Assembly: GCA_045106935.1 (NCBI GenBank)
Contig: JBGCFN010000033.1
Coordinates: 1-64,000 of the forward strand
Direction of reading: 5' to 3'
Length of the DNA stretch: 64,000 bases
Origin: UBA1858 sp045106935
GTDB lineage: Bacteria > Pseudomonadota > Gammaproteobacteria > UBA4575
In this document: one piece after another, positions 8,295 through 17,129 of the stretch
How the letters are laid out: each line of letters starts with the position of its first letter
Numbering within the stretch: position 1 is the stretch's first letter
Notes under the pieces: generated by a model
Databases searched by the model: none
What the model saw: only the letters and a program-made list of their open reading frames with translations
Told to the model about the DNA's origin: nothing
Program-made: the position numbers and the translations under genes

Positions 8295-8598
8295 TTCAAT
8301 ATACTCGTCAATAAGAATAGTACGACGTACATTTCTTCTCTAAATTAATTTTGTCTGTGTATTTTATTAGTGCTTTATTATTCTTTTTTTTTTAAACTAA
8401 TCTCTATTTGGTTTGGACAAAAGGTACTGTTTATTAAGGTAAAAGCATCATTTCTTTGTCATGATCAATTACTTTTATTCACTTGATTATCAATCTATTT
8501 TCTATAAATTGATTGATTAACACTCAGCAACTCACCTTTATAAGTTCGCATAATGTATATTATGTTAAATAGTTCAAGATAATACCTAGAGACCTAAA
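8295..8598. promoter_or_regulatory. Divergent promoter region, module A and transferase pair
   Basis: A 304-base very AT-rich gap between the divergent pseudopilin and glycosyltransferase genes. A CATAAT/ATTATG inverted repeat (8549-8564, 4-base centre) overlaps a TATATTATG segment that could serve as a -10 element for the plus-strand pair. A long T-run near 8380-8395 has no stem. No small gene is evident. Confidence 0.45.
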
Positions 8599-9288
8599 TT
8601 GAAATCAAAGATAAGTATCGTCATTCCTGTACTCAACGAAGAGAAAATAGTCAGAAATAACATCACTAGGCTAAATAAATTAAAAACAAAATGTGATGTC
8701 TTATTTGTAGATGGGCAAAGCATTGATGACACAGTCAATGTATTAAAAGAAAATCAACAACAAGTAGTCACTTCACCCATTAAAGGTCGCGGTGCACAGC
8801 TTGCTTACGGCGCAAAATGTGTAAATGAAGATACTGAGTTAATATTATTTCTACATATCGATACAGAATTACCGACAGGATTTGAATTAAAAATAAGAAT
8901 AAAACCGAATATAGATTATTGGGGCCGATTTGATATCAAATTAGATTCAAATAAAAAAGTATATAAGATGATACAAGTAATGATGAATTTACGATCAAGA
9001 ATCACAGGCATTGCAACTGGAGATCAAGCAATATTTGTAACTAAAAATGAGTTATTGAATCATGTAGACAAGTTGAAAGAACATCCATTAATGGAAGATA
9101 TCTATTTATCTAAAGTATTAAAAGCAAAACTAGGGCGTGCATATATTATTAAAGATCCAGTTATTACATCTATACGCTATTGGGAGAAAAATGGAATATT
9201 TAAGACTATTTTAAAAATGTGGAAATTTAGGTTAATGTATTTCTTTAATATTTCGCCTAAGACGCTATATAAACGTTACTATCTCTAA
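8599..9288 (+). CDS. Family 2 glycosyltransferase, TIGR04283 type
   Basis: 229 residues, TTG start (TTG AAA TCA). The N-terminus KISIVIPVLNEE is the first strand of a GT-A fold, followed by DVLFVDGQSIDDT, then KGRGAQLAYGA and LFLHIDTELP, where HxD takes the place of the DxD metal motif. GDQAIF and PLMEDIYLS are typical of TIGR04283 (selenodomain-associated transferase 2). In many genomes this family sits with TIGR04282, a radical-SAM protein and arsenosugar or lipid genes. Here only TIGR04282 follows, 3 bases downstream, so the pair is an operon. The acceptor is unknown. Cytoplasmic or peripheral to the membrane. Confidence 0.85.
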   Translation: MKSKISIVIPVLNEEKIVRNNITRLNKLKTKCDVLFVDGQSIDDTVNVLKENQQQVVTSPIKGRGAQLAYGAKCVNEDTELILFLHIDTELPTGFELKIRIKPNIDYWGRFDIKLDSNKKVYKMIQVMMNLRSRITGIATGDQAIFVTKNELLNHVDKLKEHPLMEDIYLSKVLKAKLGRAYIIKDPVITSIRYWEKNGIFKTILKMWKFRLMYFFNISPKTLYKRYYL

Positions 9289-9291
9289 TTT

Positions 9292-9954
9292 ATGCGTGAC
9301 GACAATGTTTTAATACTATTTACAAAAGCACCGTGTATATGCAGAGTAAAAACACGAATGCAACCTGCTCTATCGTATAGAGAAAGTTTGTATCTACATA
9401 AAAAACTTACCACACATGCTATTAATCAATTTAGAAATAATAAAGACTTCAAGTTGATCGTATATACAACTCAAGTAGATAAAATTAGGTACCAGTATCC
9501 TTACAAGATAAAACTTAAAGAACAAGTAGGTTTAAATTTAGGGATGAAAATGAATCATGCCATTAAGAATGAACTAAACAGTGCGCAACGCGTGTTATTA
9601 ATAGGCTCTGATTTTTTGAACTTAAATTTAGATTATATTCAAAAGGCATTTGCATTGTTGTCACATACTAATGATGTTGTCATTGGACCGACTATTGATG
9701 GTGGATATGGGTTAATTGGAATGAGTAAACAAAACGAATTTTTGTTCAAAAAAATGTCATGGGGAACTTTGAGTGTATTGGATAAAACTGTCAGGTTAGC
9801 ACAGCGTTATGGTCGCAATATCAATGCACTGGAGAAGATAACTGATATAGATACAATTGAAGATTTGTCTCAGCTTGAAAATAAAATGACACTACCAAAC
9901 TGGATTAATCCTTTACTTCAAAATCGAATGCAATCGTTAACCAACAAGTTTTAA
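9292..9954 (+). CDS. TIGR04282 family transferase (DUF2064, arsenosugar-type)
   Basis: 220 residues beginning MRDDNVLILFTKAP, with VKTRMQPAL, LIGSDFLNL and VVIGPTIDGGYGLIGM. These match the nucleotidyltransferase-like fold of TIGR04282/DUF2064, annotated as selenodomain-associated transferase 1 or arsenosugar biosynthesis glycosyltransferase. The usual KxPxxGxVKTRL signature appears here as KAPCICRVKTRM, with Cys-Ile-Cys in place of the small residues, and the usual GxDxP is GSDFL. It is cotranscribed with TIGR04283 (stop at 9288, ATG at 9292). Its 3' end overlaps the convergent dusA by 18 bases. The biological product is uncertain without the radical-SAM partner. Confidence 0.82.
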   Translation: MRDDNVLILFTKAPCICRVKTRMQPALSYRESLYLHKKLTTHAINQFRNNKDFKLIVYTTQVDKIRYQYPYKIKLKEQVGLNLGMKMNHAIKNELNSAQRVLLIGSDFLNLNLDYIQKAFALLSHTNDVVIGPTIDGGYGLIGMSKQNEFLFKKMSWGTLSVLDKTVRLAQRYGRNINALEKITDIDTIEDLSQLENKMTLPNWINPLLQNRMQSLTNKF

Positions 9955-10902
9955 TCCTTGGTGGATCAAGTCCACCCCTACTCCAGGTTTATGCATGTTT
10001 TCACTTAAATGTCTGCGCCATAATTTAGCACCAGGGATTCCCTGATATACATTTAGAATATGCTTAGTCATCGATTTTAATGGAGTTCCTGCCTGCATAT
10101 TTTGGTCAATATAATTTGCATATTGCAAAATAATTTCATTCATAGAAGTATGTTGATCATCATTTGTTTGATAAATTTCTTGATCAACTTTCAGTAAGAA
10201 TTCTGGATTTTTATAGGCTTGTCGACCAATCATAACCCCATCAACAAATCGTAAGTGACTCTTCATTTGCTCTATTGAATCAATACCGCCATTAATCACT
10301 ATATTTAAATTTGGAAAATCTTTCTTGAGTGTGTAGACGCGATCATAATCCAGAGCTGGAATTTCACGATTTTGTTTTGGATTTAATCCTTTTAACCATG
10401 CTTTACGCGCATGAACAATTAATGTTCCACAACCCGCTTCCACAATAGCGTTGACAAATTCTGTCAAAAACTCATAACTATCATCTTCATCTACGCCGAT
10501 TCTACATTTTACGGTGACTGGAATCGTCACTTGCTCATGCATGGCTCGAATGCAACTTGCTACCTGGTTCGGTTCACGCATCAAACACACGCCAAATCTG
10601 CCCGCTTGAACACGATCGCTTGGGCAGCCGACATTGATGTTGATTTCATCATACCCAGCATCTTCGCCCCATTTGGCAGACTTTGCCATTTCAGCGGGTT
10701 CGCTACCACCTAATTGGAGTGCAATGGGATGTTCTATGTCATTAAACTTTAAGAATCGCTCTCGATCGCCATGAATCAGCGCACCACTAGTGACCATTTC
10801 TGTATATAGGCGAGTATGCTTTGTCATTAGTCGCACAAGATATCGATAATGGCGATCAGTCCATTCCATCATCGGTGCAATGCAAAGTTTATGTGAATTC
10901 AT
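9937..10902 (-). CDS. dusA: tRNA-dihydrouridine(20/20a) synthase
   Basis: 321 residues. The enzyme reduces U20/U20a in the D-loop of tRNAs using FMN and NADPH. The sequence begins with the DusA pattern CIAPMMEWTDRHYRYLVR, then YTEMVTSGALIHGD and IALQLGGSEP. INVGCPSDRVQAGRFGVCLM contains the catalytic Cys of the NxGCPS loop, and VKCRIGVD and IVINGGI complete the flavin barrel. VMIGRQAYKNP marks the phosphate site. Length matches E. coli DusA. It is followed by aat upstream on the same strand (101-base gap), and its 3' end runs into the transferase gene on the opposite strand. Confidence 0.97.
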   Translation of the reverse strand: MNSHKLCIAPMMEWTDRHYRYLVRLMTKHTRLYTEMVTSGALIHGDRERFLKFNDIEHPIALQLGGSEPAEMAKSAKWGEDAGYDEININVGCPSDRVQAGRFGVCLMREPNQVASCIRAMHEQVTIPVTVKCRIGVDEDDSYEFLTEFVNAIVEAGCGTLIVHARKAWLKGLNPKQNREIPALDYDRVYTLKKDFPNLNIVINGGIDSIEQMKSHLRFVDGVMIGRQAYKNPEFLLKVDQEIYQTNDDQHTSMNEIILQYANYIDQNMQAGTPLKSMTKHILNVYQGIPGAKLWRRHLSENMHKPGVGVDLIHQGLKLVG

Positions 10903-11003
10903 TAATAGCTCAAAGCAAATAATTAGGAGTACGTTAAATTAATCACTGCTGTACTTCAAGCTTGCTTGCCCGATAGGGGCTGGAAGAATTAAGTTAAAGA
11001 AGT

Positions 11004-11741
11004 TTAACTCTTTATTTCTGGAAACCATCCTGCGGGTTTAATAACGGCTTCTGTCATCATATCTTTGAATTCACTATCGGCCATAGAAATTGCGCCAAAT
11101 TGATCAAGATACGGTGTCATATACTGCACATCATGCAGTAGATAGCCATTAGATTTCAGTATCTCAAACAAGGCAACAAAAGCTACCTTCCCTGCATCAC
11201 GAACAGTATGGAACTGACTTTCAGTAGCAAAATAACTTCCAATACGAATTCCGTATAAGCCACCTACTAATTCTCCATCCTGCCATGCTTCAACACAACT
11301 CGCGACACCCATCTTATGAAGCTTAAGATAGACACCAATAATATCATCAGTAATCCATGACTCTTCTTCTCGCTCGGCACACATTCTCATGACCTTTTCA
11401 AAACTAGTGTCATGACGCACTTCAAATTTTTCTTGCCTAATTAAGCGTTTAATATTTTTTGGAACATGGAAATCTTCGATGGGGATTAATGCTCTCGTCG
11501 GCGGTGCTTGCCAATATATCTTTGATTTATGAGGGGTAAAAAACATGCCATTAATGTAACCCTTAATAACCGTTTGAGGATTAAATGGCATTGATTCCAA
11601 TGCAAATTGCTGACCCAATTCCGCCACAATTGGTACACGAGGCGTGACTGTTCTTAGTGCTTTTTTAAGCGCTCTAATGTGGAATGGTTGAGGCAAATCG
11701 TTAGCATTATTCATAGAGTGAAGTTTAGAAGAGTAACTCAC
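11004..11741 (-). CDS. aat: Leucyl/phenylalanyl-tRNA-protein transferase, divergent
   Basis: 245 residues, GTG start; MNNAND (ATG 11714) is an alternative. The protein adds Leu or Phe to N-terminal Arg/Lys of proteins, marking them for ClpS/ClpAP. The family pattern is present but altered: IKGYINGMFF for the usual QGWFPM, then RALIPIEDFHVPK, SWITDDIIGVYLKLHKMG and GELVGGLYGI. TESQFHTVRDAGKVA replaces GESMFS, and HDVQYMTPYLDQFGAI replaces LDTQF. The residues equivalent to E. coli E156, D186 and Q188 are kept (TES, DVQ). I call it Aat but note the divergence from the standard gammaproteobacterial form. A short hairpin (AGTTAAA/TTTAACT) overlaps its stop codon. Confidence 0.85.
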   Translation of the reverse strand: MSYSSKLHSMNNANDLPQPFHIRALKKALRTVTPRVPIVAELGQQFALESMPFNPQTVIKGYINGMFFTPHKSKIYWQAPPTRALIPIEDFHVPKNIKRLIRQEKFEVRHDTSFEKVMRMCAEREEESWITDDIIGVYLKLHKMGVASCVEAWQDGELVGGLYGIRIGSYFATESQFHTVRDAGKVAFVALFEILKSNGYLLHDVQYMTPYLDQFGAISMADSEFKDMMTEAVIKPAGWFPEIKS

Positions 11742-11811
11742 TCATTAAAAGCTCATTTATTTCGAGTAGATCACATTGCTGTTGTAAAAATCATAAATAA
11801 TGACTCGATAA

Positions 11812-13194
11812 TCATGATTTGCTCTGTGCGTAGCGATGCTCCAGATAATGACACACACTTCTTAAACCCATAGCCTCTCCACCTTTAGGACGGCCAGGAC
11901 GACTTCTCATATTGTAAGCCATAACATCAAAGTGAACCCAATCACTTTCATTCATTACAAATGATTGCAAAAACAAGGCTGCAGTGATTGCGCCACCATA
12001 TCCACTTGATGCACTGTTAACTAAATCCGCGATGTTACTCTTAAGTTGGTGTTTATAACCTTGATGAATTGGTAAGCGCCAAATATCGTCTTCTGTTGAT
12101 TTAGCAGACGCGTATAAACCATGAGACGTCTTGTCTTGTTGACTAAAAAAGACGCCGACCTCAGTGCCTAATGCAACGCGTGCAGCGCCTGTTAATGTTG
12201 CATAATCAATCAATAAGTCGGGCTTTAGATCACTAAGCTCTGACATTGCATCTGCCAGTACTAATCTACCTTCAGCATCAGTATTATCAATTTCAACAGA
12301 TTTGCCTGAGCGAGAAATTATGACATCTCCTGGACGATAAGCATTATTTGAAATAGCATTTTCTACCGCAGGAATAGCAACACTCAATCGGACTGGAAGG
12401 TTGGTTTGCATAATATAATTTGCCAAACCGAGGGCATGAGCTGCACCCCCCATGTCTTTTTTCATCCAGCGCATTCCGGCAGCACTTTTAATATCTAGTC
12501 CACCACTATCAAAACACACGCCTTTTCCTGCGACACATAATAGTGGATGGTTGGGATTTCCCCATTCAAGTTTGAGCAGCCTTGGCACATGCTCACTTGC
12601 ACGTCCAACGGCATGTATTAAAGGATAATTATCATTAATTAACTCATCACCCACTATTTCTGTAAAAGTGGCATCAAATTTAGCAGCAATGGTTTGTGTC
12701 GCTTTAGAAAGATGCTGAGGCATCATTTCATTCGCAGGCTCATTAATTAAATCTCGGACAATTTGGGTTGAGTCAACGGTGGCAATGAGATTAGCTGGAT
12801 TAATTTCCTCAGCTAATAATAAACGTGCACAGTCTTTTTTCTTTTTATATTTAGAAAATTGGTATGATCCTAAGCCCCATCCCAGTGTGAGCTTTTCACA
12901 ATCGTCCACTGAAAGCGTATCTGCAAGATGATAATCTCCGGGAGGCAGTGAAAATGGTAAGTCAGCAATGCTCCATAGTGATAGATTCTCGTCGACAATA
13001 ACAATCACTTGGTTTAACTTACCTGCACTATCAGGGATAAGATAATGATTGCCTGATTGTATTGAACGATTACTAGACAACATCCAACTAGTTGCGCTCT
13101 CTAGAGATGAATTTGACAGCTCGTCAAACGCTGATTTAGTGAATAAGCTAATTAATATGCTGTCTTCATTCGCTGCTTGAGTGAAACAATCCAT
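11812..13194 (-). CDS. Leucyl aminopeptidase family protein (M17)
   Basis: 460 residues starting MDCFTQAANED at ATG 13194. A longer frame to 13314 exists, but its extra 40 residues are hydrophobic and cross the promoter and start of the divergent ABC gene, so I rejected it. The di-metal site is visible: GKGVCFDSGGLDIK (Lys and Asp ligands), MKKDMGGAA, and the M17 signature NTDAEGRLVLADAM. The C-terminus has GRPKGGEAMGLRS. This is a cytosolic manganese/zinc exopeptidase; it resembles the shorter PepB-like branch more than PepA, so substrate preference is uncertain. It is divergent from yadG across a 70-base promoter gap. Confidence 0.92.
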   Translation of the reverse strand: MDCFTQAANEDSILISLFTKSAFDELSNSSLESATSWMLSSNRSIQSGNHYLIPDSAGKLNQVIVIVDENLSLWSIADLPFSLPPGDYHLADTLSVDDCEKLTLGWGLGSYQFSKYKKKKDCARLLLAEEINPANLIATVDSTQIVRDLINEPANEMMPQHLSKATQTIAAKFDATFTEIVGDELINDNYPLIHAVGRASEHVPRLLKLEWGNPNHPLLCVAGKGVCFDSGGLDIKSAAGMRWMKKDMGGAAHALGLANYIMQTNLPVRLSVAIPAVENAISNNAYRPGDVIISRSGKSVEIDNTDAEGRLVLADAMSELSDLKPDLLIDYATLTGAARVALGTEVGVFFSQQDKTSHGLYASAKSTEDDIWRLPIHQGYKHQLKSNIADLVNSASSGYGGAITAALFLQSFVMNESDWVHFDVMAYNMRSRPGRPKGGEAMGLRSVCHYLEHRYAQSKS

Positions 13195-13264
13195 GCTTAT
13201 ATTTAAGGTTATTAATAAAACACCCATTGTATCAAACCAAGCATAAAACAGCTGTATCAAAATA

Positions 13265-14191
13265 ATGCAAATGGACGCCCAACACCCCGCACTTAAAATT
13301 GAAAATTTAGTCAAACGCTATAAAGATGGCTTTCAAGCGCTTAATGGCATTTCGTTTCAGGTTAATCAAGGCGATTTTTATGCCTTGTTAGGACCCAATG
13401 GCGCGGGCAAATCGACCACCATTGGCGTGATATGCTCTTTAGTAAATAAAACGTCTGGCACGGTTGAAGTTTTTGGCCATAATATTGATCAAAAATTTGC
13501 AGAAGCCAAAAAGTTAATTGGCTTGGTTCCGCAGGAGTTCAATTTCAATTCTTTTGAGCCTATTTTAGAAATTGTAAAATACCAGGCGGGTTATTACGGC
13601 ATACAACCCAATATAGCCAAAGAAAAAGCAGAAGAAATTTTAAATATATTAGGTCTCTGGGATAAAAGAAAAAATACGCCTCGAGAATTGTCGGGCGGTA
13701 TGAAGCGCCGATTAATGATTGCTCGTGCACTCATCCATGATCCACAACTACTTATCCTTGACGAACCTACCGCAGGGGTAGATATAGAAATCCGTCGATC
13801 CATGTGGGAGTTATTACAGAAATTAAATGACGATGGTCGCACGATTATTTTAACAACGCATTATTTGGAAGAAGCAGAATATTTATGTAGAAATGTCGGC
13901 ATCATCAATGATGGCAATATTATCATTGATACATCATTACGAGAGTTGTTAGATCAACTAAAGAAGGAGACATTTATTGTCTACTTGAAAGATCCAATTA
14001 TCACAGCCCCACAAATTGAAAACGTCAATATCTCAGTCACTGATGAACGTACATTAGAAGTGACACCACAAAACAGCCAAACACTTGAATCAATATTCAC
14101 AATTTTCGATAAGCTCAATATTAAGATTGTCAGCATGAGAAATAAATCGAATCGACTTGAAGAATTGTTCATGAACTTAGTTAAGAAATAA
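13265..14191 (+). CDS. yadG: ABC transporter ATP-binding protein, YadG type
   Basis: 308 residues. Walker A GPNGAGKST (with FYALLGPNGAG), Q-loop LVPQEFNFNSFEP, signature LSGGMKRRLMIARAL, Walker B LLILDEPTAGVD and H-loop TTHYLEEAE are all intact. Long blocks (NKTSGTVEVFG, RRSMWELLQ, SMRNKSNRLEELF) match E. coli YadG. It pairs with the membrane protein that starts 5 bases downstream. YadGH-type exporters belong to the ABC-2 class; the substrate is not established. Start ATG 13265 (MQMDAQHP) is adopted; ATG 13271 is equally possible. Confidence 0.95.
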   Translation: MQMDAQHPALKIENLVKRYKDGFQALNGISFQVNQGDFYALLGPNGAGKSTTIGVICSLVNKTSGTVEVFGHNIDQKFAEAKKLIGLVPQEFNFNSFEPILEIVKYQAGYYGIQPNIAKEKAEEILNILGLWDKRKNTPRELSGGMKRRLMIARALIHDPQLLILDEPTAGVDIEIRRSMWELLQKLNDDGRTIILTTHYLEEAEYLCRNVGIINDGNIIIDTSLRELLDQLKKETFIVYLKDPIITAPQIENVNISVTDERTLEVTPQNSQTLESIFTIFDKLNIKIVSMRNKSNRLEELFMNLVKK

Positions 14192-14196
14192 CGTCT

Positions 14197-14970
14197 ATGA
14201 CTCTCGCACAAAAACTAATCGCATTAAGAACAATCTTTATTAAAGAGATATTGAGATTTTCTCGAATCTGGGTACAAACCATCGTGCCTTCTGTCATTAC
14301 TGTTGCCCTATATTTTATTATTTTTGGCAACCTGATTGGGTCACAATTAGATAATGTCAAAGGTCATAGCTATATTGATTTCATCATTCCTGGCATGATT
14401 ATGATGTCAATTATTACGAATTCATATGCAAATGTCGTTTCTTCATTTTATAGCTCAAAATTCCAAAAACACATCGAAGAAATGTTAGTGTCTCCGATGC
14501 CAACCTACATCATTATCTGGGGTTTCTTATCGGGAGGCATTGCAAGAGGAATGACAGTAGGAGTCGCAGTTACTTTTACGGCAACTTTTTTCACTGACTT
14601 ACAGTTTCAGAATATTGGGTTAATAATATTAGTAGCACTGCTGACGAGCATACTGTTTTCTTTGGCAGGTCTTATCAATGCCATATTTGCAAATAGCTTT
14701 GATGATATCTCGTTAATACCCACCTTTGTTCTCACGCCCCTTACCTATCTTGGTGGAATATTCTATAGCATTGATATGCTTCCGGAATTTTGGCGATCTG
14801 TGTCACATGCGAATCCAATTTTATATATGGTCGATACGTTTAGAACAGGAATGATTGGTGTAAATGATATTGATACCTATTTATCTCTGAGCATCATTTT
14901 ATCATTTGTAATCGTTCTATATATGACAGCCTCTACTCTATTGAATAGAGGGATTGGAATTCGTAGTTAA
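14197..14970 (+). CDS. yadH: ABC-2 type transporter permease, YadH type
   Basis: 257 residues with six hydrophobic helices. IWVQTIVPSVITVALYFIIF and GNLIGSQLD match E. coli YadH closely, as do GMIMMSIITNSYANVVSSF and the helix pair containing FDDISLIPTFVLTPLTYLGG. It forms the inner-membrane channel of the YadGH exporter, two copies paired with two ATPases. The gene starts 5 bases after the yadG stop and ends 4 bases before the convergent ATPase gene. No accessory periplasmic or outer-membrane component is present. Confidence 0.95.
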   Translation: MTLAQKLIALRTIFIKEILRFSRIWVQTIVPSVITVALYFIIFGNLIGSQLDNVKGHSYIDFIIPGMIMMSIITNSYANVVSSFYSSKFQKHIEEMLVSPMPTYIIIWGFLSGGIARGMTVGVAVTFTATFFTDLQFQNIGLIILVALLTSILFSLAGLINAIFANSFDDISLIPTFVLTPLTYLGGIFYSIDMLPEFWRSVSHANPILYMVDTFRTGMIGVNDIDTYLSLSIILSFVIVLYMTASTLLNRGIGIRS

Positions 14971-14974
14971 TTTA

Positions 14975-16291
14975 TTAAACCGGAATTGCGGCACTACTTG
15001 TACCTAATAAATTTTTAGGCATGCCAGATACAGGCTCTTTTGCCTTAGTCTCTTTTGAATTACTTGATAGACTACTGACATTTTTTTCTTGATAATTAAT
15101 GTTATCGACTCTGTACTCCATATCTACTCGGGCAAATGAAATTTTATCACCAGCCTTCAATACGCACTTATTGATTCGATGACCATTAACTAACGTGCCG
15201 TTAGTGCTTCGCAAATCTTCTAAGAAGAAATTATTATGGAAGCTGATCACTTTTGCATGATGCATACTCATGGATTTAACACCCACATGAATATCATTAC
15301 TAGGAATGCGCCCAATCGTTGTCACTTCTTTAGTAATATCAAAACATGCAACCACATTATTGCCATCCATTTGCACTAATTTTGGTGTAGGTTCGCCAGC
15401 CATATTTAGTGATGCAACATTTTTTTCAGCAAAATGTTTAATGCCAACGCGCTCAACATAAGGTATCCACTGAAGTTCATCGACAGATAATTCTAATGTT
15501 TTTACAGAAATAGATTTGTCTTGTTCGACAAATGCTGTAATTAACGCAGTATCAAATAAGGCATTAATTAAACGTGGAACGCCACCCGTGTAACGATGAA
15601 TAATAGGATAACACTCTGGGTGAACAATCGGTTCTGCTTTACCTTCTTCTTCAGCTGTGTAGTCGTAGCCTGCCATGCCTAAACGATGTTTCACATAAGC
15701 AGCAATATCTTCCTCATTTAAAGGTGCCAAATGAAATCTGAATCTAATTCGCTGACATAGTTGCTCCATCCCTGGTGCATCTAATACTTGTTTTAATTCC
15801 GGCTGACCGACTAGCACAAGATTCAATATACGTTCTTGCTGTGTTTCCATACCAGTCAACATGCGAACTTCTTCAAGCACACGTCGACTTAAATTCTGAG
15901 CTTCATCGATGACTAAAATAACTTGTCGCCCTTTTTCATACTGCTCAAGGAGATAATTATTCAGCATCTCTATTAACTCAACTTTATTTGAGCTAAATGG
16001 TTTAAATCCAAACTCGACTAAAATTGCTTGGAAAAATTCAACTTCATCCAATTGAGTTTGATAGACACGTGCGATGACAACGTCACTTCCCACACTTGAT
16101 AATAGACTCTGAATCAATGTTGTTTTACCTGAGCCAATTTCACCTGTAATCACAACAAACCCATCACGATTCCATACCGTGTAGTCCATATAAGCTTTTG
16201 CTCGCTTATGACCCTGACTTAAATACAGAAAATTTGCATCTGGAGTTAATTGAAAAGGCTGTTGTTGTAGACCGAAATGTTCTAAATACAT
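14975..16291 (-). CDS. ExeA/GspA-type AAA ATPase with C-terminal FHA domain
   Basis: 438 residues. The N-terminal part is an ExeA/GspA-type AAA module: MYLEHFGLQQQPFQLTPD, Walker A GEIGSGKTT, Walker B VILVIDEAQNLS and sensor LVLVGQPEL. Residues about 318-400 form an FHA domain (TIGRIPSNDIHV, SMHHAKV, RSTNGTLVNG), which binds phosphothreonine peptides. The usual ExeA C-terminal peptidoglycan-binding region is replaced by FHA, and no transmembrane helix is evident. ExeA proteins help place type II secretin complexes, so a role with pilus or secretion machinery, possibly the pseudopilins in this window, is an inference. Signal input by Ser/Thr kinases is likely. It follows fur on the same strand with a long spacer. 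Confidence 0.88.
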   Translation of the reverse strand: MYLEHFGLQQQPFQLTPDANFLYLSQGHKRAKAYMDYTVWNRDGFVVITGEIGSGKTTLIQSLLSSVGSDVVIARVYQTQLDEVEFFQAILVEFGFKPFSSNKVELIEMLNNYLLEQYEKGRQVILVIDEAQNLSRRVLEEVRMLTGMETQQERILNLVLVGQPELKQVLDAPGMEQLCQRIRFRFHLAPLNEEDIAAYVKHRLGMAGYDYTAEEEGKAEPIVHPECYPIIHRYTGGVPRLINALFDTALITAFVEQDKSISVKTLELSVDELQWIPYVERVGIKHFAEKNVASLNMAGEPTPKLVQMDGNNVVACFDITKEVTTIGRIPSNDIHVGVKSMSMHHAKVISFHNNFFLEDLRSTNGTLVNGHRINKCVLKAGDKISFARVDMEYRVDNINYQEKNVSSLSSNSKETKAKEPVSGMPKNLLGTSSAAIPV

Positions 16292-16474
16292 ACCAAGTTT
16301 TCTCTTCGTTGTGAATGTTGACGTTTATCGTTGTCAATCATCTTTATTTATTAATTAATATAGTTCGCATTGTAATGGTGAGAAAAATCATTTTTAGAAG
16401 ATAACTCACAAAACAAAATAATTAATAAAATTTGCAGTAAATTTGACTGAGAATATAGACAACAGCCACGCGCA

Positions 16475-16524
16475 ATAAAATCCATCAAAAAAATAAATAA
16501 CCTAATGTTATTTATGGATTTTAT
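16475..16524 (-). terminator. Long hairpin with T-run, downstream of fur
   Basis: Two nested inverted repeats: outer ATAAAATCCAT (16475-16485) with ATGGATTTTAT (16514-16524), and inner TAAATAAC (16494-16501) with GTTATTTA (16507-16514) around CTAAT. Read on the minus strand, the inner stem is followed by seven T residues, as in a Rho-independent terminator. It lies in the 334-base gap (16292-16625) between fur and the ATPase gene, about 100 bases beyond the fur stop. The rest of that gap is AT-rich without a supported gene. Confidence 0.6.
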
Positions 16525-16625
16525 CGAAGTTGGTAAGCAGAGAATGTGATATTAATCAAAACTAACGATATTGCTATCGTGAGAAAAAAGAATTTGTATC
16601 TTGAAAATAAACTCGTTAAGTGACT

Positions 16626-17045
16626 TTAAGCGCCCTCACAGTCCTTATTATTGCATTCACCGTAGATGATTAAAGAATGATCAGTAATATTAAAGCCTGC
16701 ATCTTCTGCAATTTTCTTTTGTTGTTCTTCTATAGATGCATTAAGAAATTCGACAATTTTCCCGCATTTAATGCATATTAGGTGATCATGGTGCTTGCCA
16801 CGATCTAGTTCGAAAACAGCTTGCCCACCTTCGAAATGATGTCGCATTACTAAGCCTGCCCCCTCAAATTGGGTTAATACTCTATAAATCGTCGCTAATC
16901 CAATTTCCTCGTCAGAATCTAGTAATACACGATATATATCCTCAGCGCTTAAATGTTGTTTCGTCGACTGTTCCAGGATCTCCAAAATTTTCATTCTTGG
17001 GAGTGTGACTTTTAATCCAGCCTTGCGTAAATCCTGATTTTCCAT
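16626..17045 (-). CDS. fur: Ferric uptake regulator Fur
   Basis: 139 residues, ATG start. The winged helix (about 1-80) includes LRKAGLKVTLPRMKILEILE and ATIYRVLTQFEGAGLV. The metal-binding dimerisation part has HHDHLICIKCGKIVEF, with the His cluster and first CxxC, and ends with a second Cys pair (ECNNKDC), as expected for Fur with a structural zinc site. It represses iron-uptake genes when loaded with Fe(II). Size matches E. coli Fur (148). It is the first gene of its strand block; a strict Fur box could not be recognised upstream. Confidence 0.96.
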   Translation of the reverse strand: MENQDLRKAGLKVTLPRMKILEILEQSTKQHLSAEDIYRVLLDSDEEIGLATIYRVLTQFEGAGLVMRHHFEGGQAVFELDRGKHHDHLICIKCGKIVEFLNASIEEQQKKIAEDAGFNITDHSLIIYGECNNKDCEGA

Positions 17046-17129
17046 GTGATTTTAATTAATAATTTTGATTATATGAGACGGCACTATAACAATAATCAGA
17101 TGCTTCCAGAAGTATTAAACAATTTGATG

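Noticed and set aside
8380..8396. T-run as a terminator
   Set aside because: No inverted repeat stands before it on either strand.
11780..11825. Fur box-like GATAATCAT words upstream of aat
   Set aside because: Only about half of the 19-base consensus symmetry is present, and aat is not a usual Fur target.
13195..13314. N-terminal extension of the aminopeptidase
   Set aside because: Its hydrophobic 40 residues are not part of the M17 fold and would cross the start of the divergent yadG.
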